A stretch of 64,000 nt of DNA, from NCBI GenBank assembly GCA_027493935.1, contig JAOSJV010000001.1:1612001-1676000 (forward strand). Direction: 5' to 3'. Of this stretch, positions 38,877 to 50,065 are shown piece after piece (the stretch's first letter is position 1; each line of letters begins with the position of its first letter). The notes under the pieces are model-generated. The model did not search any database and was not told the DNA's origin. It was given only the letters and a program-made list of their open reading frames with translations. Source of the stretch: Burkholderiales bacterium (lineage in GTDB: Bacteria; Pseudomonadota; Gammaproteobacteria; Burkholderiales; SG8-39). A program made the translations under genes and the position numbers.

Positions 38877-39875
38877 TCAGGCAATGCGTTCCAGGTCGGG
38901 CGGCGCCGCGGGGCGCGCGCCCGCCGGCGGGGCGCGCAGGTCGAACGACCACAGCACGTCTTCGCCCATGCGGAACACCCGGCCGGGCGGGCGCAGGCAA
39001 TCGCGCATCGACGGCACCGGCGGCAGCTGCAGGCCGGGACGGCCGGCGCCGATGAACACCGGCGCGATCGCGATCTGCAGGATGTCGACCAGCCCGACCG
39101 CGAGGAACTGCGAGACGGTCACGCCGCCGCCCTCGACGAACAGCGCGTGCAGGCCGCGTGCGTGCAGCGCCGCGAGCAGCGCGCGCAGGTCGAGCGCGCC
39201 GCCGTCGCAGGCGACACCGATGATCTCGGCTGCGCCCGCGCCGTGCCGGGCCTCGGCCAACCGCGCCGCGCCGACGGCGAGGAGCGTCGGCGCGCGCCGG
39301 TCGTGCAGCACGCCGGCCGCCGCGGCGACGCGGCAGTTCGGATCGAGCACTACGCGCACCGGATCGTCGCCGGGCACTTGGCGCGTCGTGAGCTGTGGAT
39401 CGTCGGCGGCGATCGTGCCGGCACCGACGATCACCGCGTCGCACAGCGCGCGCATCCGGTGGAGGTGCCGCCGGTTGGCCTCGCCGGTGACGAAGTGCGA
39501 ATCGCCCGAGTCGGTGGCGATGCGTCCGTCGATGCTCTGGCCGAGATGGGCGACGACGACCGGTCGGCCGGCGCGGGCACTGCACACCGGCAGGTAGAGT
39601 TCGAGCATCGCGCCAACTGGCGCGGCGTGCGCGCCTGGGACCGACCAGCCCGCGTCCGGGTTCCAGGACGCTGCGCACAGTTCGCCGCGGTGCGCTACTT
39701 CGAGCGCGGCGTCGCCGTCCAGGCGGAACGCGGCGGCCCGATCGGGCAGGCCGTGTTTGCGGCGCCGCCGGGCGAGGGCAAGCATGAGCGCCCACGCCTC
39801 CGCTGCCGAGCGCAGGGTGCCGTCGCCGGCCGGCGGCGGCTGCGCAGAAGCGTCGCGCGGGGCCGGGTGATGCAC
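38877..39875 (-). CDS. RibD C-terminal-type (DHFR-like) reductase without deaminase domain
   Basis: A 332-residue protein. Residues 110-310 are the RibD reductase domain: VVAHLGQSIDGRIATDSGDS, HLHRMRALCDAVIVGAGTIA, DDPVRVVLDPNCRV and GLHALFVEGGGVTVSQFLAVG. The N-terminal 100 residues lack the HAE and PCxxC zinc motifs of the deaminase. So it can reduce a ribosylamino-pyrimidine but not deaminate it. A dedicated role next to a GTP cyclohydrolase II is more likely than ordinary riboflavin synthesis. It is transcribed towards the methyltransferase gene. Confidence 0.8.
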   Translation of the reverse strand: MHHPAPRDASAQPPPAGDGTLRSAAEAWALMLALARRRRKHGLPDRAAAFRLDGDAALEVAHRGELCAASWNPDAGWSVPGAHAAPVGAMLELYLPVCSARAGRPVVVAHLGQSIDGRIATDSGDSHFVTGEANRRHLHRMRALCDAVIVGAGTIAADDPQLTTRQVPGDDPVRVVLDPNCRVAAAAGVLHDRRAPTLLAVGAARLAEARHGAGAAEIIGVACDGGALDLRALLAALHARGLHALFVEGGGVTVSQFLAVGLVDILQIAIAPVFIGAGRPGLQLPPVPSMRDCLRPPGRVFRMGEDVLWSFDLRAPPAGARPAAPPDLERIA

Positions 39876-39924
39876 GTCGGTTTCGGGGGCTGGGGAGCGG
39901 ATTCCGTGCCGGTAGCTAGCGCGA

Positions 39925-40096
39925 GATTGCGGCCGCGCCCGTTCTCAAACGGAGGCCGTACGCACGAGGGGTAGACTGCCCGCGCTACTTCCCCGCACAA
40001 ACACCGGGCCCGAGGCAGCGGGCGAGACCGTTCCGTTCCTGCACGCTCTCGGATCTCCCCACGTACGCGACCGCGTTCGCATTTCGAGATCGGTTC
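39925..40096. repeat. MITE-like repeat, copy 4 (degenerate)
   Basis: Same orientation as 56501-56660. Shared blocks include GCCGTACGCACGAGGGG-like, TTCCCCGCACAAACA-like and an exact 15-mer TTTCGAGATCGGTTC near the end. It ends about 60 bases before the GTP cyclohydrolase II start. Confidence 0.55.
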
Positions 40097-40154
40097 AAGG
40101 ATGCAACCCGTCAGCGTATGCTAACACCCAGACTGCCGTAACATTCCCCGGGTC

Positions 40155-41276
40155 ATGATTCGCAACCTCCCTCCACCAGCCTGGCGGCGTGCCGCCGTAC
40201 GCGTCGACCGCTGCTTGACCGAGCTGCGGCGCGGCCGCGCAGTTCGGATCGCCGACGCGGCGGGCGGCATCGTCGCCGCCGCGGTCGAGACGCTGAGCGA
40301 GGATCTGCTGCGGCGCCTCGGCGCGCCGGGTGCACGCCTCGCGCTTGCCGTGACCGGGGAGCGCGCGCGCGCGCTCGGCATCGAGGCCGATGGGCGCGGC
40401 ATCGCGCTGCCGCTCGAAGAGGGCGTCGGCCTCGAGGCGATCGCGCGGTTCGTGGGCGTCATCGAGTCCGAGAGCGTGCCGACCGGGTTCGATGCCACCG
40501 CGGCGGCAGCGGCAGCGCCTACGGTCGCCGCAGCGCTCGAGCTTGCGCGCCGCGCGCGCCTGTTGCCGGCGGTGGTGTTCACGCCCGACGCGCGCGCGGA
40601 CGACGCAGACGAGCTGCTCGCCGTGGAGGCCGCCGACGTTGCGGCGGTGGCGCAGGCGCTCGAGGCGAGCCTCCTGCGCGTGAGCGACGCGCGCGTTCCG
40701 CTCGCCGGGCACGAGGACTGCCGGCTGGTGCTCTTCCGCGAGGCGCCCGGCGATCTCGAGCACGTGGCGGTGGTGGTCGGGCGCCCCGATGTCGCCGCGC
40801 CGGTCCTCGTGCGGGTCCACTCGGCCTGCCTGACCGGCGATCTGCTGGGCAGCCTGCGCTGCGATTGCGGCGACCAGCTGCGCGGCGCGGTCGAGCGCCT
40901 GGCGGCGGCGGGCGGCGTGCTGCTCTACCTCGCGCACGAGGGACGCGGCATCGGGCTCGCCAACAAGCTGCGTGCCTACGGGCTCCAGGACGGCGGGCTC
41001 GACACGCTCGACGCCGACCGTCATCTCGGCTTTCGCGCCGACGAGCGCGATTTCCGCGCCGCGGCGGCGATACTGCGCAGCCTCGGCATCGCGCGCATCC
41101 GCCTCTTGACCAATAACCCGGACAAGATCGAGACGCTGCGCGAGGGCGGCATCGACGTGGTCGAGCGGGTGCCGCTCGTGGTGCCGCCGAACGCGCACAA
41201 CGAGCGCTACCTGCAGACCAAGCGCGAGCGCGCCGGCCATCTCACCGGCGAGCAGGACGTTCCAGCGGGCGGCTGA
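40155..41276 (+). CDS. ribA: GTP cyclohydrolase II with atypical N-terminal domain
   Basis: A 373-residue protein. Residues about 180-370 are a complete GCH II: zinc cysteines in ACLTGDLLGSLRCDCGDQL, catalytic YLAHEGRGIGLANKLRAYGL, HLGFRADERDF and LLTNNPDKIETL. It would open GTP to the diaminopyrimidine 5'-phosphate plus formate. The first 180 residues take the place of a RibB domain but lack its metal-binding acidic motif (DDExREnEGD), so this is not a bifunctional RibBA. It is followed, in convergent orientation, by the creatininase-family gene. The symbol reflects the catalytic domain only; the paralogue may not serve riboflavin. Confidence 0.8.
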   Translation: MIRNLPPPAWRRAAVRVDRCLTELRRGRAVRIADAAGGIVAAAVETLSEDLLRRLGAPGARLALAVTGERARALGIEADGRGIALPLEEGVGLEAIARFVGVIESESVPTGFDATAAAAAAPTVAAALELARRARLLPAVVFTPDARADDADELLAVEAADVAAVAQALEASLLRVSDARVPLAGHEDCRLVLFREAPGDLEHVAVVVGRPDVAAPVLVRVHSACLTGDLLGSLRCDCGDQLRGAVERLAAAGGVLLYLAHEGRGIGLANKLRAYGLQDGGLDTLDADRHLGFRADERDFRAAAAILRSLGIARIRLLTNNPDKIETLREGGIDVVERVPLVVPPNAHNERYLQTKRERAGHLTGEQDVPAGG

Positions 41277-41283
41277 GAGACGC

Positions 41284-42102
41284 TCAGCGCGCCGCGGGCC
41301 CTTGGGTCAGCGTGGCGAGCGGGGTGGCGGCGAGATCGCGCAGCACCGCGGCGAGCTGCGTCGCGAGATGCTCGAGCAGCGCGGCGCCGCGACCGGCGTC
41401 CGCGCGCGCCGCGTTGCCGCACACTCCGGCGGCGTCGAGATCCTGCGCCATCCAGCCGAATCCGACCGGCTTCTCGGGGCCGAGCATCGAGCCGCGGGCC
41501 GCTATGCGCTGTCCGAGGCCCGCGAAGTCGCGCAGCGCGTCGCGGCGCACGAGCTCCGGACGCAGATGCAGCACGAGCGAGGTCTCGACCTCGCCGCCGT
41601 GGATGCCGTGCTCGAGCTCGTCGGCGGCGAAGAGGCCCGGCGGCGTCCCGAGCGCGAAAACGTTCACGCGTGCGACCAGCATGCCGCACTCGGCGCGCAG
41701 GCGCACCGCGGCGAGGTCGACGTGCGCGCGCTGACCACCGTGGCTGTTGACGATCGCGAGCTTGCGCACGCCGGCGCGCGCGACGCTGCGGCCGACGTCG
41801 AGCCACACGCCGAGCAGCGCGTCGAGACCGGCCGACAGCGTTCCGGGGAAGGCCGTGTGCTCGAGGCTGTCGCCGATCGCGAGCGCCGGCAGCGCCAGCA
41901 CCGCGGCGTCGGCGGGCGCGAGCGCCAGCGCGCGGCGCACGACGCCCTCGACGATCAGCGCGTCGGTGGCGAGCGGCAGGTGCGGACCGTGCTGCTCGAT
42001 CGCGGCCACCGGCAGTAGCGCGACGGTACGCTCCTCGTCTACCCCGGCGAAGTCGGTCGTCGCGAGGTTCTGCCAGTAGCCGCTGCTGAGAGTCGGGCGC
42101 AT
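41284..42102 (-). CDS. Creatininase-family amidohydrolase
   Basis: A 272-residue protein with all creatininase metal-site motifs: LLPVAAIEQHGPHLPLATDA, LAIVNSHGGQ, and ELEHGIHGGEVETSLVL. In known members the glutamates, histidines and aspartate of these blocks bind two metals. The family includes creatininase, MftE, and ArfB, which removes formate from a GTP-derived formamidopyrimidine. Next to a GTP cyclohydrolase II and a RibD-type reductase, an ArfB-like role is attractive. It ends eight bases from the convergent GCH II stop. Confidence 0.8.
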   Translation of the reverse strand: MRPTLSSGYWQNLATTDFAGVDEERTVALLPVAAIEQHGPHLPLATDALIVEGVVRRALALAPADAAVLALPALAIGDSLEHTAFPGTLSAGLDALLGVWLDVGRSVARAGVRKLAIVNSHGGQRAHVDLAAVRLRAECGMLVARVNVFALGTPPGLFAADELEHGIHGGEVETSLVLHLRPELVRRDALRDFAGLGQRIAARGSMLGPEKPVGFGWMAQDLDAAGVCGNAARADAGRGAALLEHLATQLAAVLRDLAATPLATLTQGPAAR

Positions 42103-42199
42103 CGATTCATGATAGCGCGACCGCTCGGCGCGGGGCTGTCGATCAGGCGCCGCGCCGCGGGTTGCGCGGGGCGTCGGGCGGGACAGCAGCCCCGGTAGG

Positions 42200-43327
42200 T
42201 CAACGCCGCGCGGCGAACCAGCCGCCGGCGCCGAGGAAGAGCGCCATGGTCCAGAACACCGGTACCATTCCGAGCACGGAGCCGAGCGCGCCGAAGAGGA
42301 GCGGCATCAGCGTCTGGCTCGCGTTCACCAGCGTGTTGCGCACGCCGACCGCCTCGCCGGCGCGGCCGGGCGGCACGGTGTTGTACAGCACGGAGAGCAC
42401 CATCGGCTGCGAGCTGCCGAGCCCGAGGCCGAGCACGAAGGCGAGGGCGACGAGCAGCGGCGCCGGCGTCGCGAACGGGTAGACGCCGTAGACGACGCAG
42501 CCGGTAAGGAACGCGCCGGCGAGCATGCGCCACTCGCCGAAGCGGCGCGCGAGGCCGGGAAGCACCACGCGCACGAGGAACGTGGCGACCGAGAACGCGC
42601 CCACAATGACGCCGATCGTCGAGGCCGAGTGGCCGATGCGCGCCGCGTAGATCGGCACGACGAAGGAAAAGAGATCCCAGCCCATCGAGAGCGTGCCGCT
42701 CACGACGAAGACCGTGCGGGTCCCGCGGTTGGCGAGGAGATCCATGACCCGCCGGCGCCCCTCGCGCGCATGCGCGCCGCCCGCGGCAGGGAGCGACCCG
42801 CCGCGGGCGAGCAGCACCGCCAGCGTCGTCAGAGGAAACGCGGCGAGCAGCAGGAACGCGTTGCGGAAGCCGACCTGGTCGATCGCGAAGCCGGCGAGCA
42901 TCGGGCCGACGAATCCCGATACCGAGAAACCCATCGAGAACAGGCTGAAGTTGCGCGGTCGGTCCGCGGGCGGTCCGGCGGCGCCCACCAGGTTGCTGAC
43001 CGCGAGATGGAACAGCATGAAGCCCGACCCGACCGCCGTGCTCACCACCGCGAGCGCGGCGAGCGTGGGCGAGAAGTACGCAACCGCCGCACCGGTGGCG
43101 GTGATCGCGGCGGCGGCGGTCATCGGGCCGCGCAGGCCGACACGGTCGATCATCCGGCCGGCGGCAACCGAGAAGAGCATCGGCAGGACCGCGAAGAGCG
43201 ACAGGATCCCGCCGATGGCGGCGGGCGACGCGCCGAGGTCGATCGCGAGCAGGGACGCCGCCACGCGGCCGCCCGCGTAGGCGGTGTGCACGCACACCGT
43301 GAGCGCGATGACGGCGATGAGCGACAT
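42200..43327 (-). CDS. Major facilitator superfamily transporter
   Basis: A 375-residue protein with about twelve hydrophobic helices. The loop 2-3 signature AAGRMIDRVGLRGPM and its second-half echo (LPGLARRFGEWRM) are present. The substrate is unknown. It may export the product of the preceding cluster, since it follows the creatininase gene on the same strand, but the 100-base gap leaves this open. Confidence 0.75.
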   Translation of the reverse strand: MSLIAVIALTVCVHTAYAGGRVAASLLAIDLGASPAAIGGILSLFAVLPMLFSVAAGRMIDRVGLRGPMTAAAAITATGAAVAYFSPTLAALAVVSTAVGSGFMLFHLAVSNLVGAAGPPADRPRNFSLFSMGFSVSGFVGPMLAGFAIDQVGFRNAFLLLAAFPLTTLAVLLARGGSLPAAGGAHAREGRRRVMDLLANRGTRTVFVVSGTLSMGWDLFSFVVPIYAARIGHSASTIGVIVGAFSVATFLVRVVLPGLARRFGEWRMLAGAFLTGCVVYGVYPFATPAPLLVALAFVLGLGLGSSQPMVLSVLYNTVPPGRAGEAVGVRNTLVNASQTLMPLLFGALGSVLGMVPVFWTMALFLGAGGWFAARR

Positions 43328-43370
43328 TGCTTGCTGCGCGCGCGGGCGCCGCCGGGGCTGGCCGGCGCGA

Positions 43371-43760
43371 TCAGCCGCCGGTGCCGAGCCTGCCGAGCAC
43401 CTCGGCCATGTCGTTCCACACCTGTTGATCGACGAGCTTGCCGCCCGCCACCGTGAAGCGGTCGATGAAGCGGATGCCCGAGTACGGCGTGCCGTCGGCG
43501 AGTTCGCCGCGCAAGGTACCGTGGCAGTACACGATGCCGCCGTCGGGCGACGGCACCACGTCGAAGCGCTCGTAGTCCTTGCGCGCCGACCGATATCGGA
43601 GCTTGGCCCAGACAACGAGCTCCTCGAGGGTCGTGAAACGCTTGCCGCCGGGGAAGGTCATCGCGAAGCCGGGCGCGAGCATCGCGTCCGCCCTGGCGAG
43701 GTCGCGGCGCTCCAGTGCGGTGAGATAGCTTCGCACGAGATCGATCGGGCTGGTGCTCAT
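43371..43760 (-). CDS. SnoaL/NTF2-like protein
   Basis: A 129-residue alpha+beta barrel: LVRSYLTALERRDLARADAM, VWAKLRYRSARKDYERFD, GIVYCHGTLRGELADG and IRFIDRFTVAGGKLVDQQVW are typical of the NTF2/SnoaL fold. These act as small isomerases, dehydratases or ligand-binding proteins. It precedes the MFS gene on the same strand by 43 bases and follows the SDR gene. Confidence 0.75.
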   Translation of the reverse strand: MSTSPIDLVRSYLTALERRDLARADAMLAPGFAMTFPGGKRFTTLEELVVWAKLRYRSARKDYERFDVVPSPDGGIVYCHGTLRGELADGTPYSGIRFIDRFTVAGGKLVDQQVWNDMAEVLGRLGTGG

Positions 43761-43785
43761 CGACTGCTCCGGGTGGTGTCGAAGC

Positions 43786-44594
43786 CTATGGCAGGAGGCC
43801 GGCGAGCGCGCGCTCGGTGGCGATCCATAGCGCCTCGGCGAGCGCGGGATCGCGCGCCGCGGGCGAGGGCGTCACCGCGCGCCGGTCGTCGAAGTAGCGG
43901 CCGGTCACCTGCGCGACCTCCGGCGAGGCGGCGAGGTAGACCGGCGTGCGCGCCCCGGCCTCGACCGGCGCGCCGCCCATGCCCCAGCCGCGGCGCAGCA
44001 GCTTGGTCGAAATCACGCCGGGATGGCAGCAGTTCGCCGTGACGCCGTTGTCCTCGAGGCGCTTCGCCAGCGCGAACGTGAAGAGAACGTTCGCGAGCTT
44101 CGAGCTCGCGTACGCCGCATAGCCGGAGAAGCCGATCGCGAAGGTCAGGTCGGCTGGCGCGATGCTTCCGCCGGAGTGGGCCATCGAGGAGACAGCGACG
44201 ATGCGGCCGGCCGGCGCGGCGCGCACGGCGGAAAGCAGGTGATGCGTCAGCAGGAACGTCGCGTAGTGGTTGACCGCCATCGTGCGCTCGAAGCCGTCCT
44301 CGGTGAGCGCGCGGCGCCCTCGTACACCCCGGCGTTGTTCAGCAGCACGTCGAGCGCCGGGGCGAGCGCAAGCACCTGTTGCGCCAGCCCGACGACCTCG
44401 CGCATGCGCGCGAGATCGCCCCACACCGGCTCGAATGCGGCCTTCGGGACCGCCGCGGCAAGCGCGGCGACCGCGCCGCGTGCACGCGCTTCGTCGCGCC
44501 CGTGGACCAGCACGCGCCAGCCGAAGCCGCCGAGCGTGCGTGCCGTCTCGCGGCCGATGCCGTCGGTGGCACCGGTGACGAGAGCGGTGTTCAC
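43786..44594 (-). CDS. Short-chain dehydrogenase/reductase (frameshifted)
   Basis: About 270 residues. Cofactor motif NTALVTGATDGIGRETAR, NAG motif VLLNNAGVYEG, then, after a slip near 44310, ALTEDGFERTMAVNHYATFLL, and catalytic YAAYASSKLANVL (Tyr-x3-Lys), with PGVISTKL. It resembles retinol-dehydrogenase-like SDRs. One extra G in GCCGCGCGC repairs the frame. The GTG start overlaps the upstream truncated gene (GTGA). Confidence 0.8.
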
Positions 44595-44791
44595 GCGGGC
44601 GCCGCGATCCCGGCCACGATCGCGCCGATCGCCTCCTCCACGGCGATCCACGCCGGGCCGTGGCCTGGACCACCGGAATCGGTCCCGATCCCGAAGCGGC
44701 AGGCCGCGCGCTGGCTCTCGCGCCGGACGCCCGCGATGCGGAAGTCGACCGGCGCGTTGATTGCGTCCGCCCGGACGTGCGCGATCTTCAT
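44591..44791 (-). pseudogene. Enolase-superfamily (mandelate racemase-like) N-terminal fragment
   Basis: Sixty-six residues, MKIAHVRADAINAPVDFRIAG, then TDSGGPGHGPAWIAVEEAI, match the capping-domain opening of mandelate racemase/muconate cycloisomerase proteins. The catalytic barrel is absent; the sequence ends in a stop that overlaps the SDR start. A deletion joining it to the SDR gene is the simplest reading. Confidence 0.6.
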
Positions 44792-44804
44792 CTCGCCCTC
44801 CGGA

Positions 44805-46304
<1,500 letters not shown>

Positions 46305-46413
46305 AAGAGCCTACATCCCGCGCGGCGTGCTTCGCGACCGAGTGTACCGCAGGCGGTCGCCCCGGCGCTCCGTTTGGGGCACAATGCCGGCGGAGCAGCG
46401 ACGCACCCGGAGT

Positions 46414-46596
46414 CGGAACTTATCGCAGGATCGCGACCGTGCATCTACGTGCCAATGAGGTCGTACGAGCAAGGGGGCCGGAAGGGATGAGGGGGCCTTC
46501 CATTGCCCCCTCGCCCCCTTGTAATTCCCCGAACGAACAGGGGGCGGGCCGCCTGCATATCCTCTTGTTCGCCACGGCAGTGCCATCTTGAGACAG
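46414..46596. repeat. MITE-like repeat, copy 2
   Basis: Same orientation as 56501-56660, with shared GAGGTCGTACGAGCAAGGGG-like, CCCCGAACGAACA and GCATATCCTCT blocks and an expanded hairpin centre. Its end (CTTGAGACAGG) overlaps the annotated TTG start of nadE. Confidence 0.7.
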
Positions 46597-48648
46597 GTGA
46601 CGGTGCCGTTCGACAACCTGTACCGCCACAACTTCGCACGCGCGGCGGTGTGCATTCCGGAGGTGCGCGTCGGCGACCCGGCGTTCAACGCCCGGCAGAC
46701 GGTGGCATTGATGCGGCGGGCCGCGGAGCGCGACGCGCTGCTCGCGGTGTTCCCCGAGCTCGGCCTGTCGGCGTACTCCTGCGAGGATCTGTTCCACCAG
46801 CAGGCGCTGCTCGATGGCGCGCTCGCGGCGCTCGGCGACGTGCTCGCCGCCTCGCGCGAGCTACCGATCGTCGCCGCAGTCGGTGCGCCGCTGCAGGTCG
46901 GCGGCCTGCTCTACAACTGCGCCGTGGTGCTCGCGCGCGGCCGCATCCTCGGCGTCGTACCGAAGACCTACCTGCCGAACTACCGCGAGTTCTACGAGCT
47001 GCGCCAGTTCACGCCGGGCGACACCTCGCCCGAGCGCGCGGTCACGCTGCTCGGCCAGCGCGACATCCCGTTCGGCGCCGGGCTCGTGTTCCGGTGCGAG
47101 GAGCAGCCGCTCTTCGTCTTCCACTGCGAGATCTGCGAGGACCTGTGGACGCCGGTCCCGCCATCGTCCTTCGCCGCGCTTTCCGGCGCGACCGTGCTCG
47201 CCAACCTGTCGGCCTCGAACGTCACCATCGGCAAGGACGACTACCGGCGGCAGCTCGCGTCGAACCAGTCGGCGCGCTGCCTCGCGGCCTACCTCTACAG
47301 CGCCGCCGGGTTCGGCGAGTCCACCACCGATCTCGCGTGGGACGGCCACGGCTTCGTGTACGAGAACGGCAATCTGCTCGCCCAGACCGAGCGCTTCGCG
47401 TACCACGCGCAGATGGTGACCGCCGACATCGATCTCGACCGGCTCGTCCAGGACCGCATGCGGCAGACCACGTTCGGGCAGTCGGTGGCGCACTGCCGGG
47501 ACGCGCTTGCCGGCTACCGGACGGTGCGCTTCTCTAGCCCGCTCCCGCTCGATCGGAAGGTTCCGCTCGAGCGCGCGTACGAGCGGTTCCCGTACGTGCC
47601 CGCGGATCCGGCGACGCGCGAGGCGCGCTGCCGCGAGATCTACGAGATCCAGGTGCACGGCCTGGTGAAGCGCCTGCGCTCGATGCGCGCCGAGAGGGTC
47701 GTGATCGGCGTGTCGGGCGGCCTCGATTCGACGCAGGCGCTGATCGTCTGCGCGCGCGCGATGGACGTGATGGGCCTGCCGCGCGCGAACGTCCTCGCCT
47801 ACACGATGCCGGGATTCGCGACCTCGGAGCGCACGCTCGACCAGGCCCGGCGCCTGATGGGGGCGCTCGGTTGCACCGCGGCGGAGATCGACATCCGGCC
47901 GAGCTGCATGCAGATGCTGAAGGACATCGGGCACCCGTACGCTCGCGGCGAGCAGGTCTTCGATCTCGCGTTCGAGAACGTGCAGGCGGGAGAGCGCACG
48001 AGCCACCTCTTCCGGCTCGCCGGGATGCAGAACGCGCCGGTGGTGGGCACGAGCGACCTCTCGGAAGTCGCGCTCGGCTGGTGCACCTACGGCGTCGGCG
48101 ACCACATGGCGCACTATCACGTAAACGCGAGCGTGCCGAAGACGCTGATCCAGTTCCTGGTGCGCAACGAGATCCGCACCGGCGAGCTCGGTGCGGAGGC
48201 GAGCCGGGTGCTCGCCGACGTGCTCGACACCGCGATCAGCCCGGAGCTCGTGCCGGCGGGCCCCGGCGAGCCGGGGCAGACGACCGAACACGTGATCGGT
48301 CCCTACGAGCTGCAGGACTTCAACCTCTACTATGTGCTTCGCTTCGGCTACTCGCCGCCCAAGGTCGCGTATCTCGCCTGGACGGCGTGGCGCGATCGCG
48401 CACGCGGCGCCTGGCCCGACATCCCGGAGGGCAAGCGCAACCAGTACTCGCTCGGCGAGATCCGCAAGTGGCTGCGCGTGTTCCTGGAGCGCTTCTTCCA
48501 GGCGAGCCAGTACAAGCGCAGCGCCCTCCCGAACGCGCCCAAGGTCGGCTCCGGCGGCTCGCTCTCGCCGCGCAGCGATTGGCGTGCGCCGAGCGACGGC
48601 GAGGCCGCCGCCTGGCTCGCGGCGCTCGACGAGATACCTGAGCGCTGA
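46588..48648 (+). CDS. nadE: Glutamine-dependent NAD+ synthetase
   Basis: A 686-residue bifunctional enzyme. The N-terminal nitrilase domain has the Glu-Lys-Cys triad in [18 protein letters not shown] and HCEICEDLW; the C-terminal synthetase has the ATP-pyrophosphatase loop [14 protein letters not shown] and [18 protein letters not shown]. It makes NAD from nicotinate adenine dinucleotide with glutamine. TTG 46588 and GTG 46597 are possible starts; both lie at the edge of the MITE-like repeat, which therefore supplies the leader. Confidence 0.9.
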   Translation: MRQVTVPFDNLYRHNFARAAVCIPEVRVGDPAFNARQTVALMRRAAERDALLAVFPELGLSAYSCEDLFHQQALLDGALAALGDVLAASRELPIVAAVGAPLQVGGLLYNCAVVLARGRILGVVPKTYLPNYREFYELRQFTPGDTSPERAVTLLGQRDIPFGAGLVFRCEEQPLFVFHCEICEDLWTPVPPSSFAALSGATVLANLSASNVTIGKDDYRRQLASNQSARCLAAYLYSAAGFGESTTDLAWDGHGFVYENGNLLAQTERFAYHAQMVTADIDLDRLVQDRMRQTTFGQSVAHCRDALAGYRTVRFSSPLPLDRKVPLERAYERFPYVPADPATREARCREIYEIQVHGLVKRLRSMRAERVVIGVSGGLDSTQALIVCARAMDVMGLPRANVLAYTMPGFATSERTLDQARRLMGALGCTAAEIDIRPSCMQMLKDIGHPYARGEQVFDLAFENVQAGERTSHLFRLAGMQNAPVVGTSDLSEVALGWCTYGVGDHMAHYHVNASVPKTLIQFLVRNEIRTGELGAEASRVLADVLDTAISPELVPAGPGEPGQTTEHVIGPYELQDFNLYYVLRFGYSPPKVAYLAWTAWRDRARGAWPDIPEGKRNQYSLGEIRKWLRVFLERFFQASQYKRSALPNAPKVGSGGSLSPRSDWRAPSDGEAAAWLAALDEIPER

Positions 48649-48870
48649 GCGCGGCGCAGCCTTGAAGCTGCGCTCGTGCGGCCTGAGCACGACGCTGTTC
48701 GGCGTGGGCGGATTCCCCAAGGCCGCGCGCAGCCGCTGACGCCGTCCAGTAGCGCGAAACGCTTTCGGCCACGCGCCACGCTCGGCGGGAAGCGAACCGT
48801 GGATCCGCCCTGGCCCAACCTAACTCATGGATTGAACGCGGCCAGAGCGGCGATGCCGCTCAAGCTGGGG
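48649..48870. other. Intergenic, nothing recognised
   Basis: About 220 bases between convergent nadE and fbpC. No hairpin with a T-run is obvious. Confidence 0.4.
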
Positions 48871-49955
<1,085 letters not shown>

Positions 49956-49993
49956 AATGACGTGATTATAAAAGGAATGGCGATATTACTAAC

Positions 49994-50014
49994 AAGAATC
50001 ATTATTGATATTAT
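49994..50014 (+). promoter_or_regulatory. Candidate Fur box between fbpC and fbpB
   Basis: AAGAATCATTATTGATATT resembles the AT-rich Fur site (repeats of NATWAT). It lies in an AT-rich island of otherwise GC-rich DNA, between two divergent iron-transport genes. Confidence 0.5.
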
Positions 50015-50065
50015 GCGATTCGCGACGGATTGGCTACCGGCATCGTACCGAGGTCTCCGCAAAGC

